Shown here one piece after another: positions 11,031 to 22,600 of a DNA stretch of 64,000 nt. Position 1 is the stretch's first letter, and each line of letters starts with the position of its first letter. The position numbers and the translations under genes are program-made. Location of the stretch: contig JAOANU010000002.1 in assembly GCA_034387635.1 (NCBI GenBank), positions 1,848,720 through 1,912,719 of the forward strand. Direction: 5' to 3'. Source of the DNA: Rhodosporidiobolus odoratus (lineage: Eukaryota; Basidiomycota; Microbotryomycetes; Sporidiobolales; Sporidiobolaceae). Below the pieces are notes generated by a model that saw only the letters and a list, made by a program, of their open reading frames with translations, made no database searches and was not told the origin of the DNA.

Positions 11031-11559
11031 CCAGGCACAAACACCCGCCTGTGTGTCCTCCTTATCTGGCTTGCCCCTGCCTTTGAGTGAGCGAGACCTG
11101 AGCAGCATGAGAAGGGATGGGCGCTTTCGGCTGCAGTCAGCGCGCAGTGCATTATTGGATTCATTTCCTCCATTCTCCACCTCCAATTGTCACTCTTCGG
11201 TGGGTCTTACCTCCACCCGCCACCCCATTCAAAGTGACCAAAACCAATCACTTGTTGGTGCAATACTCATTGCGGTCAAAGGCGACCTGCACCAGCATTG
11301 GCGCAGTCCGGAGAGGTCTGGGTGTCCTTGCATTGAATGTGCTGCTCAAGCAGCTTATCATCGTAGGCGCTCAAGCTTGCTGCTTCAAGAACTTGGGCGC
11401 TTGAATGACGTCCAACGAGACATAGCTGAAGCGGTTGTTGGGGAAGGTGTAGGCCATCCAGAAGCTGTATGGGACGACACGTGTGTACTTGGCCACACAC
11501 ACACCTGTACTCATGCTCTCTTTGGCAATGACCTGGAAGGAGAAGGAAGGTGGGGGGCG

Positions 11560-11935
11560 CAAGGAAGGGAACACAAGGCAGAGAGGACAACACCAAACAT
11601 GAATGGAGGACCTGGAAAGCAAGAGGAAGAAAGGGGGAGAAAGAACCCACTTCATCAGCTTCACTGCACTGCCACCATTTGCCATCACTATGGCATAGAG
11701 CCATGGGAAGCGATCAGTGACATAGAGCCATGGGAAGCAATCGGTAATGTCAATGTAGGTGAGAACCGCTGGGAGGAAAGCTTCTGTAGAAAGGAGGGGG
11801 CTGAGGGGAGAGATGTGCTGGGTGGGAAGGGAGGAGGGGAGGGTAGAGCGCTGGGAGGAGTAGAGAGGGCAAGAGAGGAAAAAATGCTCACGGGTTCCCT
11901 GGTCGCTACAGTTGCAAAGGCCGGTGACCAAGAGA
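11560..11935 (-). mobile_element. LINE 3'-part fragment with zinc-knuckle-like C-terminus
   Basis: On the minus strand, from 11931 downward, a frame reads GLCNCSDQGTREHFFLSCPLY, a C-x-C...H...C pattern typical of the extreme C-terminus of LINE ORF2 proteins. It continues with FLPAVLTYIDITDCFPWLY and runs into the same 3' region seen in the plus-strand copies at 18.9-19.5 kb. The 3' tail is cut at about 11555. Confidence 0.65.
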
Positions 11936-12355
11936 CTAGGAAGAAATGGCCATCAAGAGGGAAAAGGGGAAAAAGCCACCGTTTTTCCGGTCAATGATCA
12001 AGACCTGCTCACGGCAGTTGAAGCGAGGATTCTCCCTGAGCCTCTATAGGAACGGCTGAAGCCGCCACATCTCCTGCTGTCCTCATCTGTACACATCCAC
12101 ACACAGTCTGCACACCTGCCGTACATGCCTCTAGTAGCAGTAGGCCTCCGCACCTGCTTCCAGACAGGCATGTCTGGGCATTTTCACGGCTTGTTTTCCC
12201 GCTCACATCTGCATCTGTTCCGCACGTATGCCGCACCCCTAAGCACTATTTGCACCTTGGAGCTTGCCGTGCTAGTGCTACAGTAGTGCTTACAGGCATA
12301 ACAAGCTGACAGTGCCAGCAGGAATGAGTGTGATCGTGGCATGATGGCTCACCCA
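11936..12355. other. Unassigned spacer sequence
   Basis: No gene, RNA or clear repeat end recognised. Confidence 0.3.
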
Positions 12356-12560
12356 CTTCATTGATTGATTGACTGATTTCAAGTTTAAACAAGTCGTAAT
12401 CAGACCTACAAACAGATCTATGTCGACTGATCGCCCTTTTACTGGGTCTTCACAGGTTTGGGGTTTTCAGTCACACGAGAGAAAAGAGAGGGGAAACGAT
12501 TGGAGGAGTGAATAAAACAAAGAAGGGGATAAATGGCAGATAGGGAGAAATTGAGATGCA
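12356..12560 (-). mobile_element. LINE 3'-tail fragment (TTGA-type)
   Basis: The plus strand starts TTGATTGATTGACTGATTTCAAG. Read in reverse it contains CTCCAATCGTTTCCCC, matching the 3' region at 13960-14105, so this is a short minus-strand 3' end of the same family. Confidence 0.6.
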
Positions 12561-12930
12561 TGGCCCGGTTCTGCGATGCCACTTCAGAGCGGTGAAGATT
12601 TGGGGAGCGGATGTAGTCGCGCCCTGCTATGTGGACGCTGTGAAGAGGCAGTGGCCAGCGGGGAAAATGATGACTGGGATCATACTGGATGCTGCCAATG
12701 TGTCTCTGTCAGTACGCAGCAAGAGGCTGGAGAAGGTTATGGAGGAGAGCGGGCTATGTACCAGAACAGGTCCAATTTTGTCGTAGCTGGATGACAGGGA
12801 TGAGTGCCAGCGTTCTCTTTGAAGGTAACAGGAGCAAACAGATAGAGCGGAGGAGTGGCTTACCCCAGGGGTCTCCTTTATTGCCTAAATCTTTCCTCCT
12901 ATACAATCCCCAACTGTTCAGAGACGGAAC
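12561..12930 (+). pseudogene. Reverse-transcriptase fragment of a LINE
   Basis: Broken frames on the plus strand encode pieces of a LINE reverse transcriptase: RLEKVM followed in another frame by AGYVPEQVQF, then RRSGLPQGSPLLPKSFLLYN near 12850-12910. GLPQGSPL is the conserved RT motif just before the FADD block. Frameshifts and truncation leave no intact enzyme, and the FADD motif is missing. Confidence 0.75.
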
Positions 12931-13344
12931 AACACCCTTCTCATATAGGTATGAGTGGGTGTATCACGGCCTCAACCTGCTTGTTTGGGGTCAAACAATC
13001 GACACCGCCAAACCCTTGCTGGGTCAAGTCTAGCTAGTCTTCTCTGGGTCCCCTCTGACCAGGTCTGGTGACTTCCCAGGTGCCAATGAGCTAGACGTCT
13101 GGGCAGACCAGTCCTAGACTGTCTACCTACGAGAGAGCCAGGCATCCAGCATTTTTTCACCCGGAGACGCCTGGGGGCCGCGGGCCTGGCTATTTTTTCT
13201 TCTTGAAGCCAGACAAGCTCGCTTTTCTCCTCTTCGCCGGCCATTTTGGTTGTTTTCGAGCACATTATGGATATGAACATACTGTGCTCTGTAGTCTACA
13301 GCATATCCTACTCCTACAAGCGATGTTTGGATTGAACCTCTTCG

Positions 13345-14112
13345 ACTTGGTTGCCAGTGGATGAAGGAGCGGAAACAGTTAAAGGGAGGGAAGATAGTTA
13401 GGGTCTACAGGAAGGGTATGGAGGAGGAAGGGAGCAGCGAAGGTGAGGACAGCGATTGGGATGGAGCACAGGAGACTTCAACACAACTGGCGAAGAAAAC
13501 CCCAGCCAACCCGCATCACACCCTCCGGCTCCCTCTCTCGCTCTCTGCCCTCCGCCAACAACACGAGGCCGTTCTTCAAGCCGAGTGGACAACCCGGTGG
13601 ACACAAGCCAACAATGTCGGCGCTGCTCTACGTCTGGTCGATCCTCGACCACCCGGCAAAGCCTTCTCCCGTCCTTTCCATCATCTCCCCCGTCGCCACG
13701 CCGTCCTCCTCTCCCGCATGCGCCTCGACTTCAACGACCTGGGCGCCACCAAACGTTTCCTTGACGATGATGACCCGGAACGCCTTTGCAAGCATTGCGG
13801 CACGCTGGAGACCCGTGAACACTACCTTCTGGAATGCGAGCAGTATGAGGAGGAGAGGAAGGAGTTGATGAGAGAATTGAAGGTGCAGCGGATTCCCGGA
13901 TTGGCTTTTCTTTTCTCCCCCTCCCACATCTTTTCCCTTCTTCGTTTTATTCATTCTATTGATCGTTTCCCCTCTCTTTTCTGTCTTTGTGACCGATACC
14001 CCTTCTACCCGTTGAAGACCTCTCTGAGGCACTCAGTCGACATAGGACTTTGTAGGCCTGACACCGACTTATTTAAGCTTGGAATCAATCAATCAATCTA
14101 TCAGTGGTCGCT
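13345..14112 (+). mobile_element. LINE (TTGA-type) 3' end with C-terminal ORF2 domain
   Basis: An open frame on the plus strand from 13361 encodes VYRKGMEEEGSSEGEDSDWD, then LSLSALRQQHEAVLQAEWTT, and ends with LCKHCGTLETREHYLLECEQ. That C-x2-C...H-x4-C knuckle is typical of the C-terminus of Tad/I-like fungal LINE ORF2 proteins. The 3' UTR ends AAGCTTGGAATCAATCAATC at 14080-14100. It lacks endonuclease and most of the RT, so it is a 5'-truncated copy. This is the best-preserved copy of this family in the window. Confidence 0.75.
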
Positions 14113-15628
14113 TCGCTGGCTCGTTGAACTCTTCGCTTCTTTCCCTTCCCCTTCCCTATTCCTTCCTCAACACCTCACGACAAACTTTTTGCCTGGTACG
14201 TACAGCTTCACTCCCTGCCTTTCGGTCTCCCTTTGTTGCAGGCGCAGTCTTGCAACGCGTTCTGGAGGTCAACAAGTCACCCAGTTGTGTGCTCTTTCTG
14301 CTGGCCACAGGCAGCTGATGTGCTGAGGAGCGCCCTGTACGTCCTTTTCAGTGCATTTGCAATACCCAAGAGTGCCAGGCGCGTCTCTGTCGCTTGCGGT
14401 CGCTGACTTCTCTTTTGACATCTCCTTCCCTTGTTCTCCCGACGCGACTTTGCGCGACGCAGACCTCGCAGCGCATCGCATATACTGGTCGATGTTCCTC
14501 CCGAAGAGGATTGCTCTGCTGACGCTGCTTGCCCTCTACGCGCAGCTGTTGAACCGCTGTGGCTGGATTAACTGGTGCGTTCTCCTTTTCCTCCCGCTTC
14601 TCTCGTTCTGGGGCAGGGCTCCAGTACAGCACTTGCACCTCTGTGCATGGTAAACTGTGTCTTTGCGTTTGTCGCGCAAGGACGGCTGTTTCTCCCCGCC
14701 ATTCCTCCCTGTTGACTCTCGCCCTGTCAACAGCGCCTTTCCGGTGTAACATGCAATTTTCTTCGTTGCTTAACTGCCCATTGCTAGCAACGGTTGCTGA
14801 CTACTTCTTGTGTGTCCGCCTGCAGTTTGAGCTGCATAGCTTGATTAGGGTCAGCTTACCTGCCCTCAAATCTCTCCCCATCACTTCGCCCTTCTTCCCC
14901 TTCCAACCCCTACTGACTTCTACCTGCCTGTCACTCACACAGTCTGCCTTCCTTCCTGCTGGTGCCTCTCATTCTTCTTTCACCACTCACAAGAATGTTG
15001 ACGGTAGGCAGGTCGGAAGGGACAGTAGGAGAGCCATTGGGCCAGCTTGCAATGTCTGATTGGCCTCTCTCCTTTGGCGTGCGGCGTCCGCGATGTGTCT
15101 GAGCTATCGATTGCAGCGAGTAGAGCCCAAGAAGCACGAAAAGCGCGTTTCGGACGAAAGAGTCTCCGAGCGGAAGAAAGCCGGAGGAACAATCTCTCTG
15201 GCATGACCTCACCTGGTGACACCCCAGCCCGATGATAGACCTACTGACCTAGGCCCAGCATAGACCTATCTGTGAGCCCGGGTCATATTTGTCCAGAGAA
15301 CCCTAGTAGACTGAGCCCGGGATTTCCAGGCAGATGACACCCAGAGCAGGGTTGGCGGTGGAAGACGCTGTCAATTACACGCAGAAGGCCATTACAAACT
15401 TCTGAATTTGGTCAAGATTGCATGCAACCGCCTTTGAAACCAGAAAGACTGCCGTCAACATCTCTCTGCTCCAACAATCAACGCACTCAACACACTCAGT
15501 TTCCATCTTCCTCTGCAGAAAACCCCCATCCTACTCCCCCTCCCTCAGTGTGCTCGGATGTCACTTGGATGAAGCCCTCACCTTCAAGAGTCACATCACT
15601 GCTGTTACTACCACAGCCAGGACCTCCC
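14113..15628. other. Unassigned stretch inside the LINE-rich spacer
   Basis: I find no supported gene. One frame at 14351-14653 contains a hydrophobic run (RIALLTLLALYAQLL), and there are splice-like signals near 14190-14245, so a decayed gene fragment is possible, but no family is recognisable. Confidence 0.3.
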
Positions 15629-15631
15629 TGT

Positions 15632-15667
<36 letters not shown>

Positions 15668-15812
15668 TTGTTTGTTTGTTTGTTTCTTTGTTTGTTTGTT
15701 TGTTTGTTTGTTTGTTTGTTTGTTTGTTTGTTTGTTTGTTTGTTTGTTTGTTTGTTTGTTTGTTTGTTTGTTTGTTTGTTTGTTTGTTTGTTTGTTTGTT
15801 TGTTTTTCTGTT
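15629..15812. repeat. Long tetranucleotide array, (TTGC)n then (TTTG)n
   Basis: About seven TTGC units are followed by roughly 35 TTTG units with one TTTC interruption near 15685. All long reading frames across it are repeat artefacts. It lies at the 3' end of a minus-strand LINE whose tail is CAAA repeats, so it is probably an expanded poly-CAAA tail. Confidence 0.95.
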
Positions 15813-16000
15813 TTATCTTAAATCCAGTGTCTGTATCGGGCCAGTACCCCATGTGGACTACAAGAGAAAGGGGAGAAAGGCAAGAACAAGGCCAACACAT
15901 TGGCAGAGGAAGAGAGGAGAGGACACAACTGGCGAGAGACCAGGCTTTGTCACTAACTCACCGCTTTGCTGCACTAAGGTCAACACTAGGTCAGGGAGCA
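15813..16000 (-). mobile_element. LINE 3' end (CAAA-type) attached to the expanded tail
   Basis: On the minus strand the sequence runs CTTGTAGTCCACATGGGGTA, CTGGCCCGATACAGACACTGG and then into the CAAA array. The same 3' consensus (GTCTACATGGGCCACTGGCC followed by GATACAGACT) recurs at 16.9, 18.3, 19.4, 20.0 and 22.1 kb. Confidence 0.75.
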
Positions 16001-16039
16001 GCACTCTTCATGGCACAGACCAGGAATGGAGGCTAGCAC

Positions 16040-17705
16040 GGCACTTGAGGTAGTCCAACAGGACGCGCAACGCGAGCTATGTGCTGAGGGTATCGCACTT
16101 CCCCCCTAGCGGCAACCCTCTTCTCTTCACACCGCTCTTCACATCGAGGCCAATCTTCTCTCCCTCAACCGCCGATTCCGCCAATCCCTCTTCCGCCTAG
16201 CACTCAAGGCACATTCCTTGACCACCCTTACTACACGTCAAACCCATCTTCCCCTCCCCTGTGGCGCTGTGGGACCCCTCCCATAAAGTGCCCCTTTCCA
16301 TTGCTGCTGCCAGAGCAGAAGGCATTAAAGCACACCATAACCTTTTCCTCCGCCTCGACTCTGCAGACCACACCATTGGTTACTGCAACGGTTTCCCCAA
16401 GGAAGGCTGAGTAGGCGCGGGGGCTTTGGTGGCCATACAGAAAGAGCGAATCGATGGAGAGATTGCAAGGAACAAGGGTTTGGCGCGAGGAAGAACAGTG
16501 TATGTGGGGTATGTGGGAGAGTTGGAAGGAGCAAACTTAGGATTCCTCTCTCTTCTCCCCTTTCTTTCTTCCACCTCAACCTTTGCTGTTACACACATCC
16601 CATCTCTCCACCTTCTTGCAGACATCCAATCTGCCCTTCGCAATCTTGTCAACCCCTTGCCAACCCCCAGCCAACAGATCCGTCTGAAGCTTCGCTCCCT
16701 CCCTCTCAGAGTCAGCGAAGTCACTCCAACACCAAAATTGTTCTTCAATGGTGCACAGGTCACGAAGGGATCTCCGGAAACAAGAGAGCGGATGAGCTGG
16801 CAAATGCGGCGGTAGACGAGGTGCTAGGGAAGGAGAAGGAAGAGGACAAGCGGAGACAGAAGGTGCAAAGCAGGGTTGAAGGTTTGTTTGTTTGTTGCAT
16901 TCCAAGTTCAAAGTCTGTATCAGGCCAGTGGTTATGTAGACTATGAGAGAGGGGGGAAAAGCGAAAACAAGGCAAGGACAATGATCGGGAGAGGAGAGGG
17001 GAGAACAAAAAGACGGGGAAAGAAAGGAGGAAGGATGGATAGGATATACAGGAAAGGCATGGAGGAAGGGGAGAATAGCCTGTAAGAGGAGGAGAGCACG
17101 GGGACGGCGCAAAGGAAATGTCAGCTCAGCTGGCAAGGCAACCTCCGTCCACCTACACGCCCACCTCCCGTCTCCCCCCCTCGCTTTCCGCTTTGCGACA
17201 ATTGCATGCCGCCGCACTCCAAGCGGAGTGGACCAGTCAATGGTCGACCAGCACCATAGTCAGCAACGCTCTTTGACTCGTCGGTCCTTGGCCCCCGAGC
17301 AACACGTTCTCCCGCCCCCTCCATCACCTACCCTGCCGCCACGCAATTCTGCTCTCCCAATTACACCTCAGCTTTAACCTCACGGAAGACAACCTGGAAC
17401 GGCGATGCAGGCACTATGGGGCACTGAGAACCCGCAACCACTACTTGCTGGAGTGTGAAGACTGTTAGGAGGAGCAGAAGAATTTGAGGAGGGACTTGAA
17501 GGTGCAGAGGATTTCCGGATTGGCTTTCCTTTTCTCCCGTTCTCACACTTTTCCCCTGCTTCGTTTTATCCACTGGTCTAATCGCTTTCCCTCTCTTCTT
17601 TCTTGTGTGCTTGATACATTCTCTGCACATTTGACGTAGGAGTGCTGTAAGCCTGTTATTGACTTGTTCAAGCTTGGAAACAAACGATTGACCAATCAAT
17701 CAATT
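16040..17705 (+). mobile_element. LINE (TTGA-type) with RNase H fragment, interrupted by a second LINE
   Basis: Near 16735-16880 the plus strand encodes KIVLQWCTGHEGISGNKRAD followed by ELANAAVDEVLGKE, the classic RNase H C-terminal signature found in LINE ORF2. After an interruption at 16881-17040 the frame resumes with YRKGMEEGENSL and LSALRQLHAAALQAEW, collinear with 13.37-13.6 kb, then CRHYGALRTRNHYLLECEDC with a premature stop. The 3' end carries a diverged version of the tail, GGAAACAAACGATTGACC, at 17675-17695. RNase H plus knuckle supports a Tad/I-like clade. The copy is 5'-truncated and frameshifted. Confidence 0.72.
16881..17040 (-). mobile_element. Nested LINE 3' tail (CAAA-type) inside the RNase H copy
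   Basis: The block begins TTTGTTTGTTTGTTGCATTC on the plus strand and continues with the reversed consensus of the CAAA-type 3' end. It splits the RNase H frame of the surrounding LINE after KRRQKVQSRVEG, so it inserted later. Confidence 0.72.
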
Positions 17706-18304
17706 ACGCCTTCCCCACCATTCCCCCACCTTCGCTCTCAGCCAAGTCGCGCTCCCTCTTCCTACCGCTACATGGGACACTCCTGCCTACCGCTACGTGG
17801 GACGCTCTAATTCTATCGCTGCCACTTGCAAAGAAGGCTGTGACGCTCAACAAACCCTACATCTCCACCTCAAGCCCGCAGACCGACCATTGTGTACGGG
17901 AAGGAAATGGTGGGGGCATCCATGAGCACAGGTAGAGTAGGAGGCGAGGTAATGAAGGCTGAAGGCATGAGTTGGGAAGAATGGTCTCTGAAGGCGAACT
18001 GTGAGGGACAGAAAGCGGTCTACTTGCTCTTCTCCCAATCCTATCCCTTCTTACCACACCTTCCCTCACATCCATTCAGATTTTTGCCCATAGTCTCGCA
18101 GCCCTTTGCAATCTGCATGCCCAATTCTGCCACACCGATCCACTTTGCCAGGACTGGAAGGCTTACAGTTAGCTCCTTCATCCCAGTCCTAACTTTACCT
18201 TCCGCTACGAGCCATGTGCACATCTTTGCCGACAACTCGCCAGCCAACTCTCTCCCTTATGACCCCCGCCCATTGTCAGCCATTGGCTTGTCGGCCATGT
18301 CGGC
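17706..18304. other. Unassigned spacer sequence
   Basis: No supported gene. Short plus-strand frames near 18170-18300 (SFIPVLTLPSATSHVHIFAD) look like a decayed RNase H start, which usually has an xFxD motif, but this is weak. Confidence 0.3.
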
Positions 18305-18500
18305 ATTGTTTGTTTGTTAGTTTGATCCCGAGTCTGAAATCTGTGTCAGGCCAGTGGCCCAAGTAAACTACAAGAGATGGGGGAAGCGAAAACAAGGCAG
18401 AGAGGACAACACAGAAAGAGAGTGGAGGACAAGGAAGCGAGAGGAAGAAAGGAGGAGGAAGGACCAAGTCCATCACTAATTCAGTCAGCATTGAAGAGAA
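18305..18500 (-). mobile_element. LINE 3'-tail fragment (CAAA-type)
   Basis: TGTTTGTTTGTTAGTTTGAT opens the block on the plus strand, followed by the reversed 3' consensus with CAGGCCAGTGGCCCAAGTAA and GAAGCGAAAACAAGGCAGAG. Confidence 0.72.
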
Positions 18501-18829
18501 TGAGATGGTGGACAGGAGGGCTTGAAGGATGGTATTGAAGCCACGCCAGCAGCGGACAGGAAGAAGGGTCGAAGCAGGGTTGTAGTGATGCCTTGAGAGG
18601 CCATTGAGCGCAGGTTGTATTGGGAGCAGGGAATGAGCGGAGTTGCCGCGGCTTGGTTCGGTTGAGGCACAAAGGACTACCTGAACCTTGAGCAGCTGAA
18701 CTTCGGGCAGGTGGACCCAGGGCAGGTAGACAATGAGGGGCGGATTGGTGGCGGGAACTCGCTGCCCAAGAGCGCGGCGGCCTGACCTCAAGCGGCCAAG
18801 GCATCGTTCAAAAGATACTGGGAGAAGGA
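18501..18829. other. Unassigned, probably LINE-derived
   Basis: The minus strand resembles the body of the LINE whose tail is at 18305-18500, but no conserved motif is visible. Confidence 0.3.
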
Positions 18830-19503
18830 GTGGGCCACAACACCAGTTGGCGCAGCCGTCCGGGCGAACGATCCTTCTCCCCTGTTCTCCGCCTTTCGTC
18901 GATGCCTGCGCCTTCTGCGGGAGAGGAAGTGGTCTATAGCCTCGGTTGGGGCAGCTCTCCGCAATGTCGAATCCGCCCCGCCGTCCTCCGCTTTCCGCCG
19001 CCGCTTACGGTCTCTCCCCTGACCGCTGGCTTCCCTCTTCACCCGCCTTTGAACCGACTTTTCTAACCTTGCCCACCCTCTGCACGGTGCAAGGCTCCAC
19101 CCCACCAGCCTTTGCAAGTGCGGCAACCAGGAAACCCGCAAGCATTTCTTCCTCTCTTGCCCTCTCTACTCCTCGCAGCGCTCAGCCCTCCTCTCCTCCC
19201 TTCCTACCCGGCACCTCCCCCCCCCCCCAGCTCCCTCCGTTCTACAGAAGCCTTCCTCCCAGCGGTTCTAACCTATAGCAATGCTACTGATCGTTTCCCG
19301 CGGCTCTCTGCCACAACCAGTGACGGAGCGGGTTCCTTTCTCCCTTCCCATCTTTCTGTCCCCTTCTTTTTGTTCTCCCCTCTCCCCTCCCTTTGAATTG
19401 TCCTTGCCATGTTTTCGCTTTCCCCCCCATCTCTTGTAGTCTACATGGGCCACTGGCCCGATATAGACTTTTTACTTGGAATGAAACAAATAAACAAACA
19501 AAT
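18830..19503 (+). mobile_element. LINE 3' end (CAAA-type), plus strand
   Basis: Plus-strand frames give LCKCGNQETRKHFFLSCPLY (19110-19170), the same knuckle as the minus-strand copy at 11.9 kb, then a 3' UTR with CTTGTAGTCTACATGGGCCA and an end of AAACAAATAAACAAACAAA. Confidence 0.72.
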
Positions 19504-20075
19504 TTGCCCCCAAGCGACCCTCCTCTCTCGCCTTTGGACCAGCTTTTCCAGCCTTGCCCAGCCGCTCCACCATGCCACCCTCCAACCCACCGGCCTGTGC
19601 AACTGCAGCGACAGCGAGAGCTGCCAACACAAGTCTTTCAAAGCCTGCTCTACTCTCTCCAGTGTTCTGCCCTTCTCTCCTTCCTCACCACTCAAGGCCT
19701 CCCCCGTCCTAATCCCCTACTTTCACTAAAAACTTTCCTCTTGGCAGTTCTTACCTCCATCAACGGAACCGACTGCGTCCTGAGGCTCTGGGTTACAGTA
19801 ATGGAGAATTTCGGGAGTGCAGTGAAGCGGCATAAGGCGGAGGAGGACAGCAGGGGTGCAGCAGAGCGGTGAAGAAGTGACAGAGTGGATTGTTTTGTCC
19901 CTGCCTATCTTGCCTTTCCCTTTCTGTTCTCCCCTCTCCTACCCTTTTTTTTTTTTGTCCTTGCCTTTTCGCTACCTCCTCCCCTCTCTCTGATAGTCTA
20001 CATGGAGCAGTGGCCCGATACAGACTCCATGCTTGGAATGGAACAAAACCAAATAAACCAAATAAGCGATGGGCC
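19504..20075 (+). mobile_element. Second tandem LINE 3' end (CAAA-type)
   Basis: It starts directly after the previous tail. The knuckle region reads TGLCNCSDSESCQHKSF (altered), and the 3' UTR has GATAGTCTACATGGAGCAGT and ends AACCAAATAAACCAAATAAG. Head-to-tail arrangement with the previous copy suggests insertion into its tail. Confidence 0.68.
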
Positions 20076-20169
20076 CCAGGTCATGTGGGGATCATAAGTC
20101 ATAAGTAGGCAGATGAATTGTCTGATGTGGCGGTGGACAACAAGCTGGAAAGGGAAAAACACGAGGCAA

Positions 20170-20930
20170 GTCAGAGATGGTAAACACGAAGCCAGTTGAA
20201 GAGAAAGGGAGGATGGCGCGGCCATACAAGGCGGGTATGGAAAATGAGGACAGCAGCGATGGAGACAACAGCGAGTTGGGGGCATGCAAGAAAAACCAGT
20301 GCAACTGGCAGCGCAAGAACCAGCCGCCCTCTCCCGCCCTCTGATCCCCGAGACTTCACACTAAACTCCGTCGCTCTCCACCCTCTGCCAGCAGCATGAG
20401 GAGGAGGCCCTCCTCAACAACTGGACCCACCAGTAAACAACCGACACTGTATTTGAGGCAGCAGTTTGTGCTGTTGCCCTCCGCCCGCGTGGCAAAGCCT
20501 TCGCACATCCCTTCCACCACCTCCCACAACATCTCACTGTCCTCCTCTCCCGCCTTAGTCTCAAGTCCAATAACACCGGCGCAACGAGACAGTCCTCGCC
20601 GCTGATGGCCCCGAATAGATGTGCGGACAATGCAGAGAGCTGGAAACGAGGGAGCACTTTCTGTTGGAATGTCAGGCATATGAGAAGGAGCAATGAGAGT
20701 TGAAGACAAAGCTGAAGGTGCAGTGTATCCCAGGACTCCCGTGCCTTTTTGTACCACCCATGTCTTACCGCTTCTGTCCCACACGCAAGTCAAATAGTCT
20801 CCCTTGGCTTTTGTCTCGTGTCTTTGATGCCCCCTCTACCTGCTGAAGACCTCTCAGGCAATCAGTCCACATAGGTTTGTAGCATCAAGTGACTTGTTGA
20901 GCAATGAACGAATCAATCATTCAATCCATC
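20170..20930 (+). mobile_element. LINE 3' end (TTGA-type), degraded
   Basis: Contains the decayed plus-strand frame MCGQCRELETREHFLLECQA near 20620-20680 (frameshifted) and a tail with GAACGAATCAATCATTCAAT at 20905-20925. It is collinear with 13.4-14.1 kb. Confidence 0.65.
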
Positions 20931-20999
20931 CCACCTTGCCAGCACCGCGGAGCATTTCCCATGTCACCGTGATCTGAAACAGGAGCGGCCCATTCAAGC

Positions 21000-21420
21000 A
21001 GTGATTGATTGATTCCAAGCTTGAACAAGTTGGTGTCATGTCTGCCAGAATCCTATGTCAACTGGACACCCCAGGGAGGTGTCCAATTGGTAGAGGGTAT
21101 ACCTTTTGCACAAGGGAAGAGATATGGGAAACAATTCAAGGAGTGAATGAAACAAAGAGATATGGGGAGGGCAGAAAAGAAGAGCTGGTCTGGAGATCTG
21201 CTACACGTGCAGCTCTGTCCAGCCCACCTCATACCTTTTGAACTCCAGCAGAAAGCATACACGCTTTTCCAGCAAGCCACAGAGTTTCTCCATCCTTGCT
21301 CTTTTGAAGAGGTTTTGTGTCCTCCCTTTGCCTCACATCCCGCAATAACACAGGCCACTGCCTGAAACAGACTCAAGTTTGTCATTGTATACCCAAACAA
21401 AGGAACAAAGAAACAAAGAG
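21000..21420 (-). mobile_element. LINE 3' end (TTGA-type), minus strand
   Basis: The plus strand begins AGTGATTGATTGATTCCAAG, then GAGATATGGGAAACAATTCA and GAATGAAACAAAGAGATATG, which reversed match the 3' UTR at 13930-14100. Next to it, CTCACATCCCGCAATAACAC and CTGAAACAGACTCAAG look like a small decayed CAAA-type end with a short tail near 21395-21430. Confidence 0.6.
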
Positions 21421-21430
21421 ACAAGGAGGC

Positions 21431-22049
21431 ACACAGCTTTAAAACCGGACCACATGCGGCAAACAGCCGGAAAAATCTGGAGGGAAAGACAGAGGTGGTG
21501 CGCTGCAAGAGGGGGATGTGGAACAATGCGCTGGACAAGATAGCAATGGAGCAGTGGTCATGCAAGCAGAGTGGGAAAATGAGATCATGTGAGCAATCAG
21601 CAGCTGACGTCCTGGTCCCCTATGCAGATTCTGTCATTCGACCTCAGATGCTGCTTGAGAGTATTTTGCTCCCCTTCGTCAAGCTCAAACTAGTCAGCAG
21701 CTGACCTACAGTCAATCTGTGTCAACTATGCACCCCTGAGTGTGGTCTGGTGGAATGATAACACAGGGGGAACGGGACAGGAAACAGTCAGGTTAATTCA
21801 TGATACAATGGGGGCAAATATGGAAGAGAGGACAAGAGAGAGCCATTTTGTGCACCTTCTGCACCCGCAATGCATCCTCAGTGCATGTCACTTCCGCTTG
21901 CTCCCTCCTGAACTTTTCCTTCTACTTCTTTGCTGCATCCGATTGTCGCATGGGTTCCTGACCCGTTTCTCTCACACTTGACAAATCTACCCTTGGAAGA
22001 CAGTTAGCAGACGCTTTTTTTCAAGCAAACCTCAATTCCAGTGGCGCCT
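21431..22049. other. Unassigned spacer sequence
   Basis: No supported gene or repeat boundary. Base composition resembles the surrounding LINE remains. Confidence 0.3.
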
Positions 22050-22260
22050 GCAGGTGTGTTTGTTTGTTTGTTCATTTGATTCCACATTTCAAGTCTGTAT
22101 CTGGCCAGTGGCCCATGTAGACTACGAGAGAGTAAGAGGGAGAAAGTGAAAACAAGGCCTATATGACAAAGGAAAGAGAGAAAGGGGGGAACACACTTCA
22201 TTGCACCGCCGCCGTTCTCCGTCACTGTGGCATAAAACCACGGGAAGTGATCAGTGGCGT
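22050..22260 (-). mobile_element. LINE 3'-tail fragment (CAAA-type)
   Basis: GTGTTTGTTTGTTTGTTCAT opens it on the plus strand, followed by CTGTATCTGGCCAGTGGCCC and CATGTAGACTACGAGAGAGT, the reversed 3' consensus. Confidence 0.72.
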
Positions 22261-22444
22261 TGATAAAGGTGAGAATGCACCTGTAAGCCTCAAATAACCT
22301 GTGCTGCTGAGAGCCATCCTTACTTGGCTTAACAAGTCTGTCTTCGTTGATTTGTGGTTGTCTCCTTCCACAGCAATAATGAACACGAGTACTTCAAGCC
22401 TACGGCAGACGATGTCAGACTCACACACTGATATGTTGACTGTG

Positions 22445-22600
22445 CGCTCCATACGGGGAGAATCCATGTCTATTACAACAAGGAAAAAGTGGGAAACAAT
22501 CAGGAGAGTCAATAAAGTGAAGAAGGCGGGGAATGTGGGAAGAAGTAAACGAAAGAAAAGGAATCTGCTGCACCTTTGAATGCTACAGGGGCTTAAACAT
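22445..22600 (-). mobile_element. LINE fragment (TTGA-type), internal 3' piece
   Basis: GTGGGAAACAATCAGGAGAG followed by TCAATAAAGTGAAGAAGG matches, in reverse, the 3' UTR of the TTGA-type LINE. Confidence 0.5.

Noticed and set aside
14351..14653. Plus-strand frame with a hydrophobic run in the LINE spacer
   Set aside because: No homology, no consistent splice partners; likely chance.
15418..16053. Long plus- and minus-strand reading frames rich in CLFV or KQTN
   Set aside because: They are translations of the TTTG tetranucleotide array, open in every frame because the repeat has no stops.
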